Below, piece by piece: positions 1 to 13,303 of a stretch of DNA of 64,000 bases (the first letter of the stretch is position 1; every line of letters starts with the position of its first letter). A program made the translations under genes and the position numbers. The stretch spans positions 116,309-180,308 of the forward strand of contig JABVXV010000110.1 of the NCBI GenBank assembly GCA_013365325.1, in the 5' to 3' direction. This DNA comes from Dipetalonema caudispina. Lineage: Eukaryota > Nematoda > Chromadorea > Rhabditida > Onchocercidae. Below the pieces are notes generated by a model. The model was not told the origin of the DNA. It saw nothing but the letters and a program-made list of their open reading frames with translations, and made no database searches.

Positions 1-3000
1 AAAAACAAAGTCGAATTTTTGGAGAAGGAACGAGAAAATTTGCAAAGTCAAAGCGAAAGTCAAACAAAATTGCAGAATTCTCAAGTAAATGCTCTCGAAG
101 CGGTCAGCATTTTCTTACGATTATTGGAAATAATCAAAATTTTTCTCATTAATTAGTAGACTCAGCGAAATCACTAATGAATAAATAATTCTTTAAACAT
201 ACAAATAACCATTTCGAAGTTTCGGCTTTTATAAAATGTAAAAAAATATTTCAAAAAAGATTCGTCAGTATCAAAATGATTGATATACCTAAAATGGTTA
301 AATTATTTAATGTATAGGTTCTGGAATCAGTAACAAAGGAAAAAGAATCTACGAAGGATCATTATGAAAGCCTTTTGGAGAGAGAACGTCAACAAGCAGA
401 AGAACGTGAATATGCAATGAAAAAAGAATTTAGTTCGAAATTAAATGAGCTCGAATCGCAGTACAACAATTTAAAAGATCATCTAGAATATAATACGAAG
501 CGAAACGTAGAGCAGGTACACATGCATCAGTTAGCAATTATTTAATTGGAATATCTTCTCATCTGCTATAAAATATTTCAATGTTATGACTTTCCTATTA
601 TCAGTCAGCATTTCCATCTTGAAACATAGCGATTATTCAAGAAATTGCTGAAGGTTTTTAGGAATTTGTCTGTTACTAAAGGTAACATTACGGTAACTTT
701 GCATTTTAGGAAATAATTGATGTTAAGGAAGAAAACCGTGCATTATTGACGGAAGTGGATGCATTAAAGCATAAGCTTGATCTACTGGTAGAAAGTAATG
801 ATGTATGTTTATTTTCCTAATGATTAGGATGTCCTTCTTTATAACATTGTCGAAAGTGTTGAAAATGTCTCAAGGATGTTTTAAATTCTTTCCCATTTCG
901 AATCAACTAAATATTGATGTCTTCATCTGTTTGTTTATTCTTCATTAATCCAAATATTTATGATTTTAAAACCGTAATTCGATCTCTAATACACTGAATC
1001 ACTGATACTATTAAGAACTATGAAACGTTCTTCGATTTATGGATTCGTTCGAAAGCTTGCTTTTCTGAAACATTACTTGAGTTGAATCCATATAAGTTCT
1101 GAAGAACGTAAGAAACGAAATTTCAGTAAGGCTAATGAATTTCCAAAATGTTCAGGATGGTGACAGTGGAACGGTAAAAAAAATCAAGCAATTAATTGAT
1201 GAAAGTGATCAAATGAAAAAGGAAGTGGAAAAATACAAGGAACTACTGAATAAAAAAGAAATCGAAATAAAAAAATTGGAGCAACTTGAGCGGCAACATA
1301 TTACAACTGATGAGCTACCTGTTATCAAAGATGAAATTGGGTGCGTCAATTTACTGTAGGGAAAGTTCTGATCTGAAATGCCAGTCTATGTAATTCAATA
1401 TGTGCATTTGCTAGTAACACAGATTAATGAGATATCAATATTATATTACAGATTCCAATTGATGGATTCAGATGAATATTTGAAAAGGGAAGAGGAAGTG
1501 AAGAAGCTGAAAAGCGAGGTAATACAGAGATTTAATTTACTGATTTCTTTATCGTTTTACTTTTGTGATTCTTGGAATAAATTTTTTAAATTCTGTTTAG
1601 ATTGCTGAACTCTTAGCTGAACGAGAAGATGTGGAAGTTTTAAATGAAAATTTAATGAAATTAAAGTCTGAAAATGAGAAATTAGTAAATAAACTGAAGG
1701 ATTCGAATGTTCAAGATCCAAATGATATTAGAAGCAGTGAACAAATGGTATATTATTTTTATGCAATTTGCTTGAATAAATTTAATCAATTCTTGTAATC
1801 AATCACAAGATTGTTTCACTGAAGCTCATCTTACATGTAAATGTATTTTCATCCATTCCTGCAAGAGAGGAATATTACATTAGTAGTGAGATTGCGAAGG
1901 TTGAAACTCTACAATTGATTACTCCTTATTACTTCAGCAAAACATAGTTTTAGTAGATTTTGAAAGATTCATGCAATTTGTGGTATATTGATCTACTGAT
2001 CCACTTCTGAATTTTCTCTCTTTTTTATTTCAACTTTAGAACGTAAAAAAAAAAAAAATTTTCAAGAGATCTGATGTGGAGCAAAAAAGAACTGAAGAGA
2101 TTAGTCTAAAACGGCAAAGTACGGAAGCCTTAGAAATCAATGAAAGACGCTTACGAGGTATGGAAAAATTTCTTTATGACACTTTTTATCGCAGATGCCA
2201 AACAATAAAGTAATTGAAATAATATAATTATAGTTGGGAAATTCCGTAATTCTTAGCTTTTTTGGATTGGTCGAATGTATGAAGTATGAAATGACAGCAA
2301 AACCGCGAAATTCATTCATCTTTTCCCTCTTCCGCTCTTTTCGCTGAACGTAGGCACGAATAATAACTTAATTACTTTGCAGTAATTACACCAGCGTATT
2401 ATATAGTGACTATTAGCATTAGTGATATCATATTATGGTCACTTTATTTGCCATAATTGTTACCATTCAATTTATTGTTAAATAATTAATCGCCAATTTC
2501 CAGAGGAATTTCAAGCACAGTTGGAGGAACGAATTGAAGAAGAAACGCTAAGAGTAACATCAAAATACGAAATGGAAATTAAAGAAGCCAAAAACAATGC
2601 TAATGAAAAGGTTATTTTTTTCAGTGATAGTAAAGTCATATCTATAACAATTGAGGGTTATTAAATCTAGAATTGCAGAAAGAGAGATTGCACCTTTTGG
2701 AATCCTTAAGGCAAGGAACTTTCCTGAATTTTCGTAGCACTTCAATAATCTTGGCTGTAGTTTTCAAATTTCAAAGGATTTTTTGACACTAAGTGAACTG
2801 AGTATGGATTTTCAGAATAGAGAATTAGAAGCGAATATGAAGATGCTGAAAAATGACTGCAGTCAAAAAACAAAACAAATTACCGAGCTATCCGATAAAA
2901 ATAAGAAATTAACAGATGAAATAAGTGCCATACGAAGTGAACTTGAAAAGAAAAACCAAGAAATTAAGAATTTCAGTAAAAAGACGGATGAATATCTCAG

Positions 3001-4777
3001 GTAAAAATTGATTTAATTTGATGAATTAATCAATAGTTTCAAGATTTCTTTAAAAAAAAACCCAACAGATCATTTTAATCTGATGACGCAACAGTATGAA
3101 TTTCTGATGGCATTTCAAATTTCATCAGGAAGCGAGAAAATCAGCAAGCTCAGATCCTTGAGAAAAAAATCATAAACTTGAACAAGGAGCACGAAAAAAC
3201 GATCGAAATGATGAGAAAACATGAAACGGAATTGATTAGCAAGTATCAGAAGCTTCAGCAGCAGCTTACAACTAAGTTCGGGTTCTTACATATTTTGTTA
3301 AGTGCTTTTTTGTTTATATATCTTAAAAACCTGTTAAAACTAGGTAAAATACCAATGCCCAAGTTTTGAAATAGATTTTATACAGCGAAACTCTGCCACT
3401 GATAGTCTTCCTGAAAATTTTGTCAGGAAGAAAATTACTCATATCGTGGATTAGTAACAATTTTTCAGGCCTGAAACTGGAACGCACGGAATACAAACGA
3501 ATGCTGATGATGGAAATGATGCAGGAACGAGCAAAATAAATTTGGAGTTGAGTGAGCAAATGCAACAGCTGCGCAATGCACTTGGAGTGAGATAATATTC
3601 TTATGTATCTGCTCACTATTTTGTTTAGAATGGTATATAAATATCTTTTGAAAGTTCCAAGGTCGGACTTTCATGATACGGAAACAATTGAGCTTCTTTA
3701 TTGAACTGAAGTATCTAAAAAATTTTCTCATCAACTATTTAGGAAAAAGATGCTCTTATATCTCAGTTGCAAAAAGCACTGGAGATTTTGCAAGAATCCG
3801 AAATAGAGGGCAAGAAAAACAGATCGGTTTGTTATTTTTCAACAGTTGTTGTAACATTGCTTACATTTCGGCTTTGGTACACTAACATAAAACTGAAAAA
3901 AGCTTTCATAAGTCGTACAGAATTACTTAGATTGAAAATCTACTCTTTGAATTCACTTATTCGATCTTACCTTCAACGCAGAAATATATTGCTTCAGAAC
4001 AGTTTCACGGCTGGCGAAGGTTCCAAAAACCACACGATTACAAGTAATTTACAAATTATACTTACTGAAACGCAACGACAAGCTAAAAATAATGCGAAAA
4101 GTAGAGATGGACAAGAGCCTGCTAAGGGGAAGAAAAACAAGGAAAAAGAAAATAGCGGAAAGGACAAAGTGAAGTCAGTTATTTTATTTTGATTTTTGTT
4201 CCGTATTTATCAATAACAGTTAATTTGATCCAATTTTCGGTTCAAAAAACTAAAAACGTCAAACAAATCCACCTATCTGGCTTCCGACCTCAAATTGGCT
4301 AGTTTCAATTTCAATTTTTTGATTCAATAAAATCCTCATTCCAGTCATTGCATAACTGGTATACCAAGGCCAAAGTCACCCGGCCATTCCACCCGACTTT
4401 ATGAACGTACTCTTACAAAGTCAAAATCACCGACGATAGATCTAATAAAGCAGAAAGATGAGAAAAGGTAACTCACATTCAAGCATTAATTTGGACTAGG
4501 ATCCACATTTTAAATGCTCTGATTTTGTGCTTTACCTACTAGGATGAAGAGTTTCTGGAAGATGTTGGAAGTCTGCTGCTCCAATCTTATTTTCAGAAGT
4601 TTGTTGTACCCGGATTTCGAACGACCTTCATTGACTGACGAGCATAGGCGAAGCTCTCCTGGACACCAGACAACGTCACGTTCCAAAAAAGAGACCACTT
4701 CGTCATCTGTTGGTTCATCTAATTCTTCGGGTAATAAGGATAAGGATGATTTGAAGAGACCTGCTTGGAAGTTTTAA
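1..4777 (+). CDS. Long coiled-coil protein, C-terminal part (5' end outside window)
   Basis: About 14 exons can be chained in one frame from the left edge to a TAA at 4775-4777. Examples are about 1-84 or 1-102, 319-516, 711-802, 1465-1520, 1603-1746, 2822-3001 and 4605-4777. Nearly all encoded sequence is charged, Glu/Lys/Gln/Leu-rich heptad-like coiled coil. The last two exons turn into a Ser/Pro/Lys-rich basic tail ending KRPAWKF. I see no catalytic motif. Composition resembles centrosomal, Golgi or kinesin-tail coiled coils, but I do not recognise the family; the N-terminus that would decide it is outside the window. The first donor is ambiguous (CAA|gtaaat at 84 or GCG|gtcagc at 102, both phase 0). 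The exon at about 4000-4175 probably starts at the acceptor before AACAGTTTC, because nearer AGs give stops. An AATAAA overlaps the stop codon. Confidence 0.75.
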
Positions 4778-4781
4778 TAAA
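4776..4781 (+). terminator. Possible polyadenylation signal overlapping the stop codon
   Basis: The stop TAA is read straight into AATAAA (TTTTAATAAAAC). If used, the 3' UTR would be only about 15-20 nt. Another AATAAA is at about 5859. Neither was tested. Confidence 0.35.
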
Positions 4782-6600
4782 ACTATTACCGACATTCGAT
4801 GAACTATTCATTGTTTTCTTGCACCTTTTTGCTCCGAACTTGCTGAAATAGCGCACAACAAATTGTATCACAATTGGTTTATTCTTCTGGGATAATATTT
4901 TTATCAAATCTAGCAAAACTTTTAGTATGCATGATAGAATGCATGAGGAAATTTTAGCAGTTCATTTAAATCAATTGCATTTAATTTCATCTCATTGGGA
5001 ATGTTTAAGAAGCCTAGACATAACACCAATCATTTACAACTTTCTGCAACAGTTTACATTAAATTGTACCAGAAAATGGTTAAAATCGTTTGTTTGGTTC
5101 CCGAGGAACTTTTTTCCACAGACTTCGAGACAAAGTTTTTCCTGGTTATCATTTTGAATTTACAACTCATATAAGTCATCGAAACCATGTGTTTGACCAT
5201 TATTACTAGTCTGTATGTCGTGTTCTTACATCAGCTGTACATTTGATTGATGGATTATCGTACATACATTATATATTCATATAATGTATGGCTAGTTTAT
5301 CCATACTGTTGTAAATCTAATATTCTGCACAAATATGATAAATGTTTTAATTGATTTCATTACCTAATAGTATTTGGAAGACTGAATTTCAGCAACTATT
5401 AGCAGAAGATGCACAAAAGAGATAATTAATGACTAGAAGCTTCCATATTTGAAACAAATCCATATCCTTCTCCTATAATTTGTTTTCGTGTTTTCCGATT
5501 TTCCATCAGAGCCATTTGATATCTTCGTGATAATGACATGAAGTTGGGGAATCATTCATTGACTATCCAGTAAAGCGAAGCTGAATTCCGTAAGCTTTAT
5601 AAGCTTTATGTATCATCGATGAATGTGATAGATAAACATTATACTGTTCTGAATTACAGGATTACACACACATAGACTTACTCATTAGTAGCAGCAGTTC
5701 GTTTCAAATTCGGCAATTAACTAAACAACTCTGATAACGAAGGTCAAACTGAACAGGATGAGCAAGTATGGCATGAATCTTCCCTACGAAACTTTAGCAA
5801 TAAGAGATTGATTATGGCAATGTTACTGTCGCTATATATGTATTTGTTTAGAGATTTCAATAAATTTTCTATTATCATCGAAGCAAACCAATTAGAGATA
5901 AATTAGACGAAATTCGCATACAATAATGTCTGATCTCGTAATGACCGCCTGCTATCAACATATGTATTACTTTTGTAAGGAAATGAGCAAAATCCTACGA
6001 TATTTATGCAAATTTTGATCCTGCCGATATTTTCATGTTGGGATCTCATGTCCTTCTTCACACCTCCCCGCACAACTTCCGCCTCACTACTTCCCATTCT
6101 TTTTCTCATGGATCCTTAAACGACTTCCTTTAAATAGTCATTTCTCGACTTTGTATCATCTACTCGTCATTCCCTTTACAAAAAATTCATCCATCTACTC
6201 ACACCTACACACATACACATACACACAGACACAGACACAGATACAGACAAAGACACACACACAGACACAGACATACACACAAACACAAACACATTCATAC
6301 GTAGACATGCAGACGTGGACGGGCCCAGGACTATCGGCCAGCGGTAGCTGGAATCGATGCGACATTTCACTACACTTTTTTAGATCAATAATATATCGAT
6401 CCCTTTCTGTTTCAAAGTTTCCATTCTGCGTGAATTGATCCCACGACTGTGCAAATATAAAGTTATTGGATTTGATCAGATCCAAGCATTTTTGCATTCT
6501 CTTCATTTCGTATTAAGGAAAAAAAAAAAAAAAAACAATTCATTTAAGTCTTGAAAAATAAGTATTAATTAAAGGAGAATTTCGTTTTTCTCGGCACGAA
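4782..6600. other. Intergenic stretch, no recognisable gene
   Basis: I see no exon chain here. Short open frames occur on both strands, including a 68-codon one on the minus strand at 5903-6109, but they lack convincing splice signals or family features. The right part holds the CA-rich microsatellite and a 17-nt A run at 6519-6535. Confidence 0.5.
6193..6302. repeat. Imperfect (CACACAGA)n / CA-rich microsatellite
   Basis: ACACAC, ACAGAC and ACATAC units alternate over about 110 bp. The long open frames seen here on both strands (Thr/Gln-rich forward, Val/Cys-rich reverse) are by-products of the repeat. A GC-richer patch follows at about 6303-6362. Confidence 0.9.
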
Positions 6601-6653
6601 ATATTTTCCCCAAATTGAATGACTTATCCCTCCTGTGTTACAACCCCTTTCCT

Positions 6654-6901
6654 TCTCTTCGATATTGATGACCCAAAGGACAGTTTAGATCGGCGAAGGA
6701 TACTTGCTGATCTTCTAAATACACATATTCACATACTCACATACAGACAAACAGGCACACACATGCACAAACTTTTCACAGTTTTTTGCTTTAAATGTAA
6801 AATGTCAATTTATAGCATCATTTTAATTTATTAGATATGATTTGGAGGATGCCATCAAGGTCATCTGGGATGGGAAGGATCCATATGGAGAGTTACATTG
6901 A
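6654..6901 (+). CDS. Possible 3' exons of a small unidentified gene just upstream of the RASSF gene
   Basis: Two coding-like segments lie on the + strand. One at about 6654-6719 reads DIDDPKDSLDRRRILADLL. One at 6838-6901, after an acceptor (tttattag), reads YDLEDAIKVIWDGKDPYGEL and ends in TGA. I could not find a donor that joins them in phase (6838 needs phase 2), so the model is incomplete and the segments may belong to different transcripts. No family is recognised. The stop lies 49 bp before the acceptor of the RASSF gene, which would suit an operon. Confidence 0.3.
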
Positions 6902-6949
6902 GATTAGGATTCATTGCTGCCGCTTATTCTGACGTGATTGTTATTTGCA

Positions 6950-6961
6950 GCACTGAAGTGG
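6950..6961 (+). promoter_or_regulatory. Likely spliced-leader acceptor with 11-nt 5' UTR for the RASSF gene
   Basis: TTATTTGCAG at 6941-6950 is followed by CACTGAAGTGG and then ATG at 6962. A strong acceptor 11 nt before a start codon is the usual sign of nematode trans-splicing. The type of leader (SL1 or SL2) cannot be read from genomic sequence. Confidence 0.5.
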
Positions 6962-9900
6962 ATGGAAATAAAGGTCATTGTGGACGGTGTCGAACGGAGT
7001 GTTTCCGGAATAACGGATAGCACAACATGCGCCCAGATTATTTATGCTCTTGCTCATGCTACAGGACAGAAGGGTCGTTTCGTTTTAATTGAAAATTTTC
7101 GAAATATGGTGAGTGTTTAATTTTAGCATTAAAAAATCCGGCCAACGGTTTGGCGTGATCAGAAAAAATTCCTAGATATAATGCCGAATAATACGGAAGG
7201 AACATTAACTGATGACTCGATAGTTTTCCAGTCAAAAACTTTTCTAATATCCTTTCCAGAAATTATTTGGAGAATGCTGGCAGTATAGTAAAAAAATTAA
7301 GGCCCTGAAAATAAATTATAAACTTTCTGCTTTAGGAAAGAAGTCTGGCACCATTGGATCGACCGCTTGAAATGTTGCGAAAATGGGGTACTCATTCACG
7401 TTGCGTGACGTTTCTTCTGAAGCATCTAGATGAAGGCCCATCATCCGTTACTAGCGAAACTTATCTTATTGATACTGATGATCGATTGGTACTAATCACT
7501 GTTTGATCTTTTTTACTTCCAATCATTCTGATACAGGAGTTCAATTCAAAAACCCTACCATTTGCGAGATTTTCCCGTTATTTTTTTTATATATATATAT
7601 TAGTTTTGACTAACAAAAAAAAGTGGTATCCCCTTATTTCTAGAAAGTCTTGAAAGATTCCATTTTTGCTCAGGAAATTCACATAACTCACAGATGAACA
7701 TGACAAAGAAAATTTAAAACCCGAAAGCAATCGTTGGCTTTATTATTGAATGTTGAGAAGATTTTTCGTTTCGCAGAATTCAGTTTTTGTTTATTCCAAC
7801 CATTTTTTCTGGGAAAAATGGTGAAGTGTTTCTGAAAAGGTACAGCCAGGAATAGGTATTTCTAAATGATAACTTTCAAAGATAAGGTTGATTCCACTGG
7901 TAACTTGCGCTTTCTCTTTCTACTGAATTATTCCTCATCAAAGTTCATCTTTGTATACAAATTATATGTTAGTCCAATAACAGAGTGCTTCTTTTTTGTG
8001 ATTTCAATCGATTTTCTATTAGCGAAGGTTACCTTGCCACTTTCCATATCATATCTGGTTTGATTAATTTTGCTTTATTCTTCGTTAAATTTTTGCTAAT
8101 TTCTCTTAAATTTAAGGAAAATTCACAACTAGAAGAATCATCCTTCACTTCACTGGATATTCCTGTACCACAAAGCACACACACCTGCGGTACTGATACT
8201 GAAGAAAATCGAGGAACGGTTTCTTCCACTGCCGTTCTTCCTTCGATGCCGGGCAAATAGTTTTTCAGTTTACAATTTACTATTTTTGGCTGAAATTTGC
8301 TTAACAATTATCGAATCTTTGCGTTTTGTTTTCTACCATTTTCAAAGTTATAATGAATTTGCAGAACAGTTGTATCTTCCAGTTATCCAGAAGGTCAGTC
8401 CGAAGATGATGACCACCGAGCGAATAAGGAGTCGTCCACCTCCACCGGGTAAGTTATTATGTTTGATTAAACAGTAGCAGAAGAGAAATGATTGGGTATT
8501 GCGGTGATCCCGTTTGTTGTCATTTTTCATTGATATTTTTTCTTATCATTTACTAATCCAAAACATGTGGTTTCCACTGTAGACATATCTCTAATCAAAA
8601 TTTTGAGTTTTTTTTTTTTTTTTTTTTTTTTCAAATAAAACAGAGCTTCGCAAGTTGTGGGATTATTGTAGCTTACCATGAAGTAATTGAACAGCGTTTC
8701 ACTTCCTTATCCAGACAGAATACACCATCCTCATCATTAACACCATTACAATCAGCGGATACTTCCATCAGTGATCAGTGGCGCCTTACCAAGTTAGTTA
8801 ACTGTGGCGACATTCTCCTTAGCTGTCTTACTAACAAATCATCACACTCGTTGTTTTAAAAAATAAAGTCAACTTTTTTTTTGTCCTTAAATTCTTCACC
8901 TGTCTGAGAGTTCTGTTCTATCCTAACAACTCACAACTTTCTATCTTAAAGAACTTGAGTAAAAAGGTAATTGTAAAACTTTTCAGCGGTGCAACGTCCC
9001 AGCCAATCAATTTGGATAGCGGTGGTGTTTTGACAAGTAAATTTTGTTGTTTCTCATATTTTAGCTCTTTCAGAGGAAAATTCGAATTTATTTCATAGTG
9101 ACTGAATACTTCTATTGTTTTTTCCAACTACAATGGTTTCCCTAATTGTAATGGGAAAAACCTTATGCCGCAACTGACAAAGGAATTTTAACCCATCTGA
9201 TTTAACATTAGTTTGAATCAGTTAATTTTTTTCGTGAATTCCTGGAAATTTGTAAAGTCATTATATGATACCAGACATGCATCAATTTCCTATTTTCCTT
9301 TCGATATTGTTCGTTTTTTTTTACAGAAAAATTGAGCTCTACTGCTTTGGAAGAACTGATTAAAAACCAGAAGCAAGTTATCGATCAACAGAAAGCTTAT
9401 CTAGCGAGACTGGATCTTACCGTCGACAATGACCAACAACGTGAAGTTATCCAGGTAATTATTGTGCACGAATAACTGTTATATTCTTTAGTAACCTTTA
9501 AATTTTTTGAAATAACAAAGTCCCGCAGGTTGAGTTCCTTCCAGGTAAGATATTCTTGATCATAAAAAATTTATGGATTTTAGTTATGAGAAGTCCTTCC
9601 TTACATTCCGAGACATCGTTTAACAATTATAATTACAGCCGTAACTGCATGCAATCATGAAAGATCCATTAGGAACCTTAATTTTTTATGCAAAATCACT
9701 GAGCAACATACTTATCCCTTTCTCAATTTTCTGGAAAGTTTAATAAAAATGGTATAATTTGCATTCAAAATTTTCATTCGTTCTTTTTTCCCAGCTGAGA
9801 AGACAACAAGAAAACTTAAGAGCTGTACTGAATCCGTTACGGGAGTGTGACTGGCCAAATCGTTTGCAGCATGAGCGTATTGAGTTACAAAAAATTACTG

Positions 9901-10319
9901 CATCCATCAGCGAATTTAAGCAGAAGTTAGATGCTATCACAAAGTATGTTTTGTTCCATCGACTTCCTTTCCTGTGAATAATTTCCTTTTTTTACGAAAT
10001 ATGGTGAACCCGAAAAATTTGGGTGAAAAACATTTGTCAGAAGAAACTTTCTATTTTCTGTGAAGAGAAATCATTTAAGTTTCGGCTTTTCATATGTGAC
10101 GAACTTAACTCACTACTTTTAAAAGGACTTTTTCAGCTTTTTAAACCATGCTTGTAATGACCAAACATCCTGCTGACAATTCTATTCAATTTCAGTGAAA
10201 TTAGGTTACGAACTGATGAAGAGCATAAATTAAAATGCAATATACTGGCGATGGAGGAGGAACTTAAACAGCTGGAGGATGATGTTGACTTTGCGATATT
10301 CTCCGAGAACAACTACTAA
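6962..10319 (+). CDS. N-terminal RASSF family protein (RASSF7/8-like), Ras-association domain plus coiled coil
   Basis: The first two coding exons (6962-7108, 7336-7488) encode a ubiquitin-fold Ras-association domain at the extreme N-terminus. Motifs include MEIKVIVDGVERSVSG, then PLEMLRKWG and VTFLLKHLDEG, as in RASSF7-10. This N-terminal position separates the group from classical RASSF1-6, which have a C-terminal RA domain and SARAH helix. After a Ser/Pro-rich linker come coiled-coil exons at about 8986-9030, 9329-9453, 9795-9942 and 10196-10319, ending in FSENNY and TAA. The segment with ECDWPNRLQHER resembles the conserved block of RASSF7/8. The linker exons at about 8118-8800 are uncertain, since several acceptor and donor pairs compete and I could not close the phase uniquely. 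Known relatives act at cell junctions and in cytoskeletal or JNK signalling; that role is inferred. An intron holds a 24-nt T run at 8608-8631. Confidence 0.8.
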
Positions 10320-12740
10320 ATAATGTTGTATTTCGCTTCGCTGCATTAAAGTAACTGATTATGTGTACATATTTATGATTTTTAAAGCTTTTGTTCGTGT
10401 TGAAAATAAGTAATTACGTACAGTGGTAGAATTTAATGATTTATTGCCAAAGAATCTTTTCAAAAATCTTTGCTTCTTGGATTATCTGAAGCATTTTTTC
10501 GAGAATCGGTGGTAGCCGGGAACTGGGAAACATTCTCCAGGTTATATATGTTCATTGTAACATAATCTATTTAAGTTGATCATCGTTTTATCACTTCTTT
10601 ATCTTGAACTATGACCTCAGGTTTTGTTATAGCAGTGGAGTATAGAATTTAAGATAGGGCTGTCTGTTTTTTTCATACCCTTCTCCACTACAGTTTCCTA
10701 TATTTTTGTTTTCCTATTGCGCCCAATTTTTATTGTTCTCATTACATTTCCAACCTCATACTTATCCCTTTGCTAGTGCTTCTTGAACACTAATCACTTG
10801 TCACATAACTACCATTATCATTCGTATGCTCTATTCACCATTGTTTATATGTCTTTCTGTTGTTTAAAAGTCTTTAATCCTTGTATAAGTTCCTAATTTC
10901 TCTCCGCCGTTTTATTTCAGACGTTTTGTAAGGGATATCCCTTTTCCAAGTGCCATTTGTTCCGGCTGTTTTCCCATCACAATATTGGATGCCATTATTG
11001 AAAAGCATCTCTCAAAAAAATTAAATTTTTTTTCCTATTAATCTTCTATCTTTCTTCCATGATAAGCCTTTTGGATTTCTTTGCCAACTGTTTCATATGG
11101 CGTATCACTAGAATCACCAGATATATTACCGGGATTACCTGGATGTATTGCTAGAATCCTAGGGGTGTCTAACTGAAATTGGTGGATGTATTACCAGAAT
11201 CACTGCGTTGTCAGGAGTCACTTTTATATTATTAGAATCACTCATATGTACTATGCTAAAATCGTCCAAGTATAAAGCTAATACTATCAATACACTTGGA
11301 GAATTTTGAAGTAAATGAGGTGTGCTCCCATCATTAAGTAAAAACTACAATTTCAGTCTTGTCAATTATTCGCAATGTTTTTTAATGTGTCTTCTATTTA
11401 ATATTTGTTGGAAGTATATTATAAACATTACTGCAAACATTCAAAAACATTTTGTAGGGTTTTGGTTTCCAAATCTCGAATTCAATAAGCAGTTTATCGA
11501 ATGTAACGATCATCCAGTCTTCTCTGTTCTTTCTTTTCGAATGCTCAAATTGCTAGACAGTTATTAATTGGAAGTCAACTTTGTATATTGGACATAATGT
11601 TGGGATAGTTGTGTCGATTTCTTCGAGAATAATTGCTTGAAATTATGACACGCTCCCTTATTATTTATTGCATGCTGATTGATGGACATATTTACCATAC
11701 AATATTTCAACCCATCAAGACATGTTGAAGTGTTGAAATACTGATAGACAAAGTTCATAATTTACTGTACAGTGTCTATTTCTACTTACTTTGATGTGCT
11801 GTGTTTTGTATTGGTTGTGTTAGCTTTGGCAGTTAATAAATGCTCAAGTTAGAAGAATAACTTGTTTGTCCTCAAATATTTGATGGTTCCAGCCATCGAA
11901 TATTTATATAAATCTATCCAGTCCAATTATTTCCATGTTTACATTTTTACCAAACGCCACATTTCATTTCTTTCGTTTTATTCGTATAACCTTTATGCGA
12001 AAATCACTGTAACGATATTCTCTTTATCTTATGCTTAACGTATTTTCTTGACCGTACTTAATTCTAAGTGTTATTTCCTTTAAATCTATAACTTGACATT
12101 TTTGATAGAAATTTGTTAAGGATAGTGAGTAGTTGTGAATGTATTGATGGAGAATCCTCATTTAGGCTGTCGGAAAGTGTCAATTTTTCTCTTTCGTTGT
12201 TCAATTATGGTTTTTCAAAATTGATAAAAGATCAGGCGACAGGAGGACCGGAATTGTTCTACTTCATCTGACCTGTTGTAAATTATATCCTAAATTCTCA
12301 AATTAAATATTAACATACCTTAATTCTGGAAAATTGGTAATTCGGCATCTTTTTTGCTAGATTCGTTGTGATAAGTGAGCCGTAAGAAATGGAATTTATT
12401 CAGCTTTCAAATCCCATTTCCCTTCTTTCTGTTTAGGTAAATGTAGGGAGTGTTGGTGGAATGAGGAATTCTGTCTTTTTTCCAGGTACAACAAGATTTC
12501 CTATAGTTACGATAATTCGCATAGCATTGTTATATTTAATTGCTGTTCGAAACGATTTTTTTGTCATTAAAACCGACTTTTCGTGATGGCCGTGAAGAAG
12601 CTATGTTGCCAGTATCAGAATAGAGTCCGTGATTTTCCGTATCTATAGGATTAAAAACGGAGGAAATAAGGAAGTTCATGGTAAGGTTGATTTTCTTGAA
12701 GGTATGATGTCAACCAGGCAACGATGTTCACCAGCATTAT
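10320..12740. other. Intergenic stretch without recognisable gene
   Basis: AT-rich sequence with only short open frames. The one ordered element I see is the degenerate repeat at about 11100-11290. The region is the 3' flank of the RASSF gene; ATTAAA at about 10345 could serve as its poly(A) signal. Confidence 0.5.
11100..11290 (+). repeat. Degenerate tandem repeat, unit about 20-40 bp
   Basis: At least five imperfect copies of TATTACCAGAATCAC with variable spacers occur (for example tatcactagaatcacc, tattaccgggattacc, tattaccagaatcactg, tattattagaatcact). Copies are eroded, so this is an old local amplification. Confidence 0.55.
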
Positions 12741-12751
12741 TTTTTGTGTTT

Positions 12752-13303
12752 TTATTTTTGTCTGCTGGCAGTTGCTACTACTTTTTTGAAAGGTATATTG
12801 GAAGTTAGTTTCCAAAATTTCCTCTCTAAAAGTTCGTCTTCGAAATAAACTCCCTCAGTGACGGCTGCACTTGGTGAAAATTTTATTTCATAAAATAGTA
12901 TGGCTACCGGATATAATGGATTCAAATATCCATAAATTAGCATATTGTTCTGATTCCAATTCTCATCCTTCCTTCTCTTATCGAATGGACATTTATAATT
13001 AACAGCAGTATATCACAACCATTATTCTCTTGTCATTCTCCTTTGCCTATACCATTTGCTCCTCAAGCCACAATCACACCTCTTCCTCTGCAAATACCTA
13101 ATACATTCATTTTCAGCTGTTGACATTCATTTTCATTCCCAATACCCAGATTTGCCCAGGTCGACTTGATGATCTGTATCAGTGTGACTTTTTAATTCTT
13201 ACTCATTCACATGATCTTTTCATCCGTTTACTATATATATATATGTATGAATGAGACCGATCTTTTCACTAATTCCTTCAGTTAGCTTGGATTTCCTTTT
13301 TTC
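12752..13303 (-). CDS. Candidate two-exon 3' part of a small unidentified gene
   Basis: On the minus strand an acceptor (actatttcag) opens an exon at 13303-13258 reading EKRKSKLTEGISEKI, which ends in phase 1. The next exon, 12864-12752, starts after GTGCAG in the matching phase. It continues VTEGVYFEDELLERKFW, then FKKVVATASRQK, to a TAA overlapped by AATAAA. The joined frame is open and has normal charged and hydrophobic alternation. The donor (gtctca) is weak; an alternative (gtgaaa) a few bases earlier is also in phase. I found no 5' exon and recognise no family. Confidence 0.35.

Noticed and set aside
6151..6506. Long Thr/Gln-rich and Val/Cys-rich open frames on both strands
   Set aside because: They are produced by the CA-rich microsatellite; composition follows the repeat, and no splice or start context supports them.
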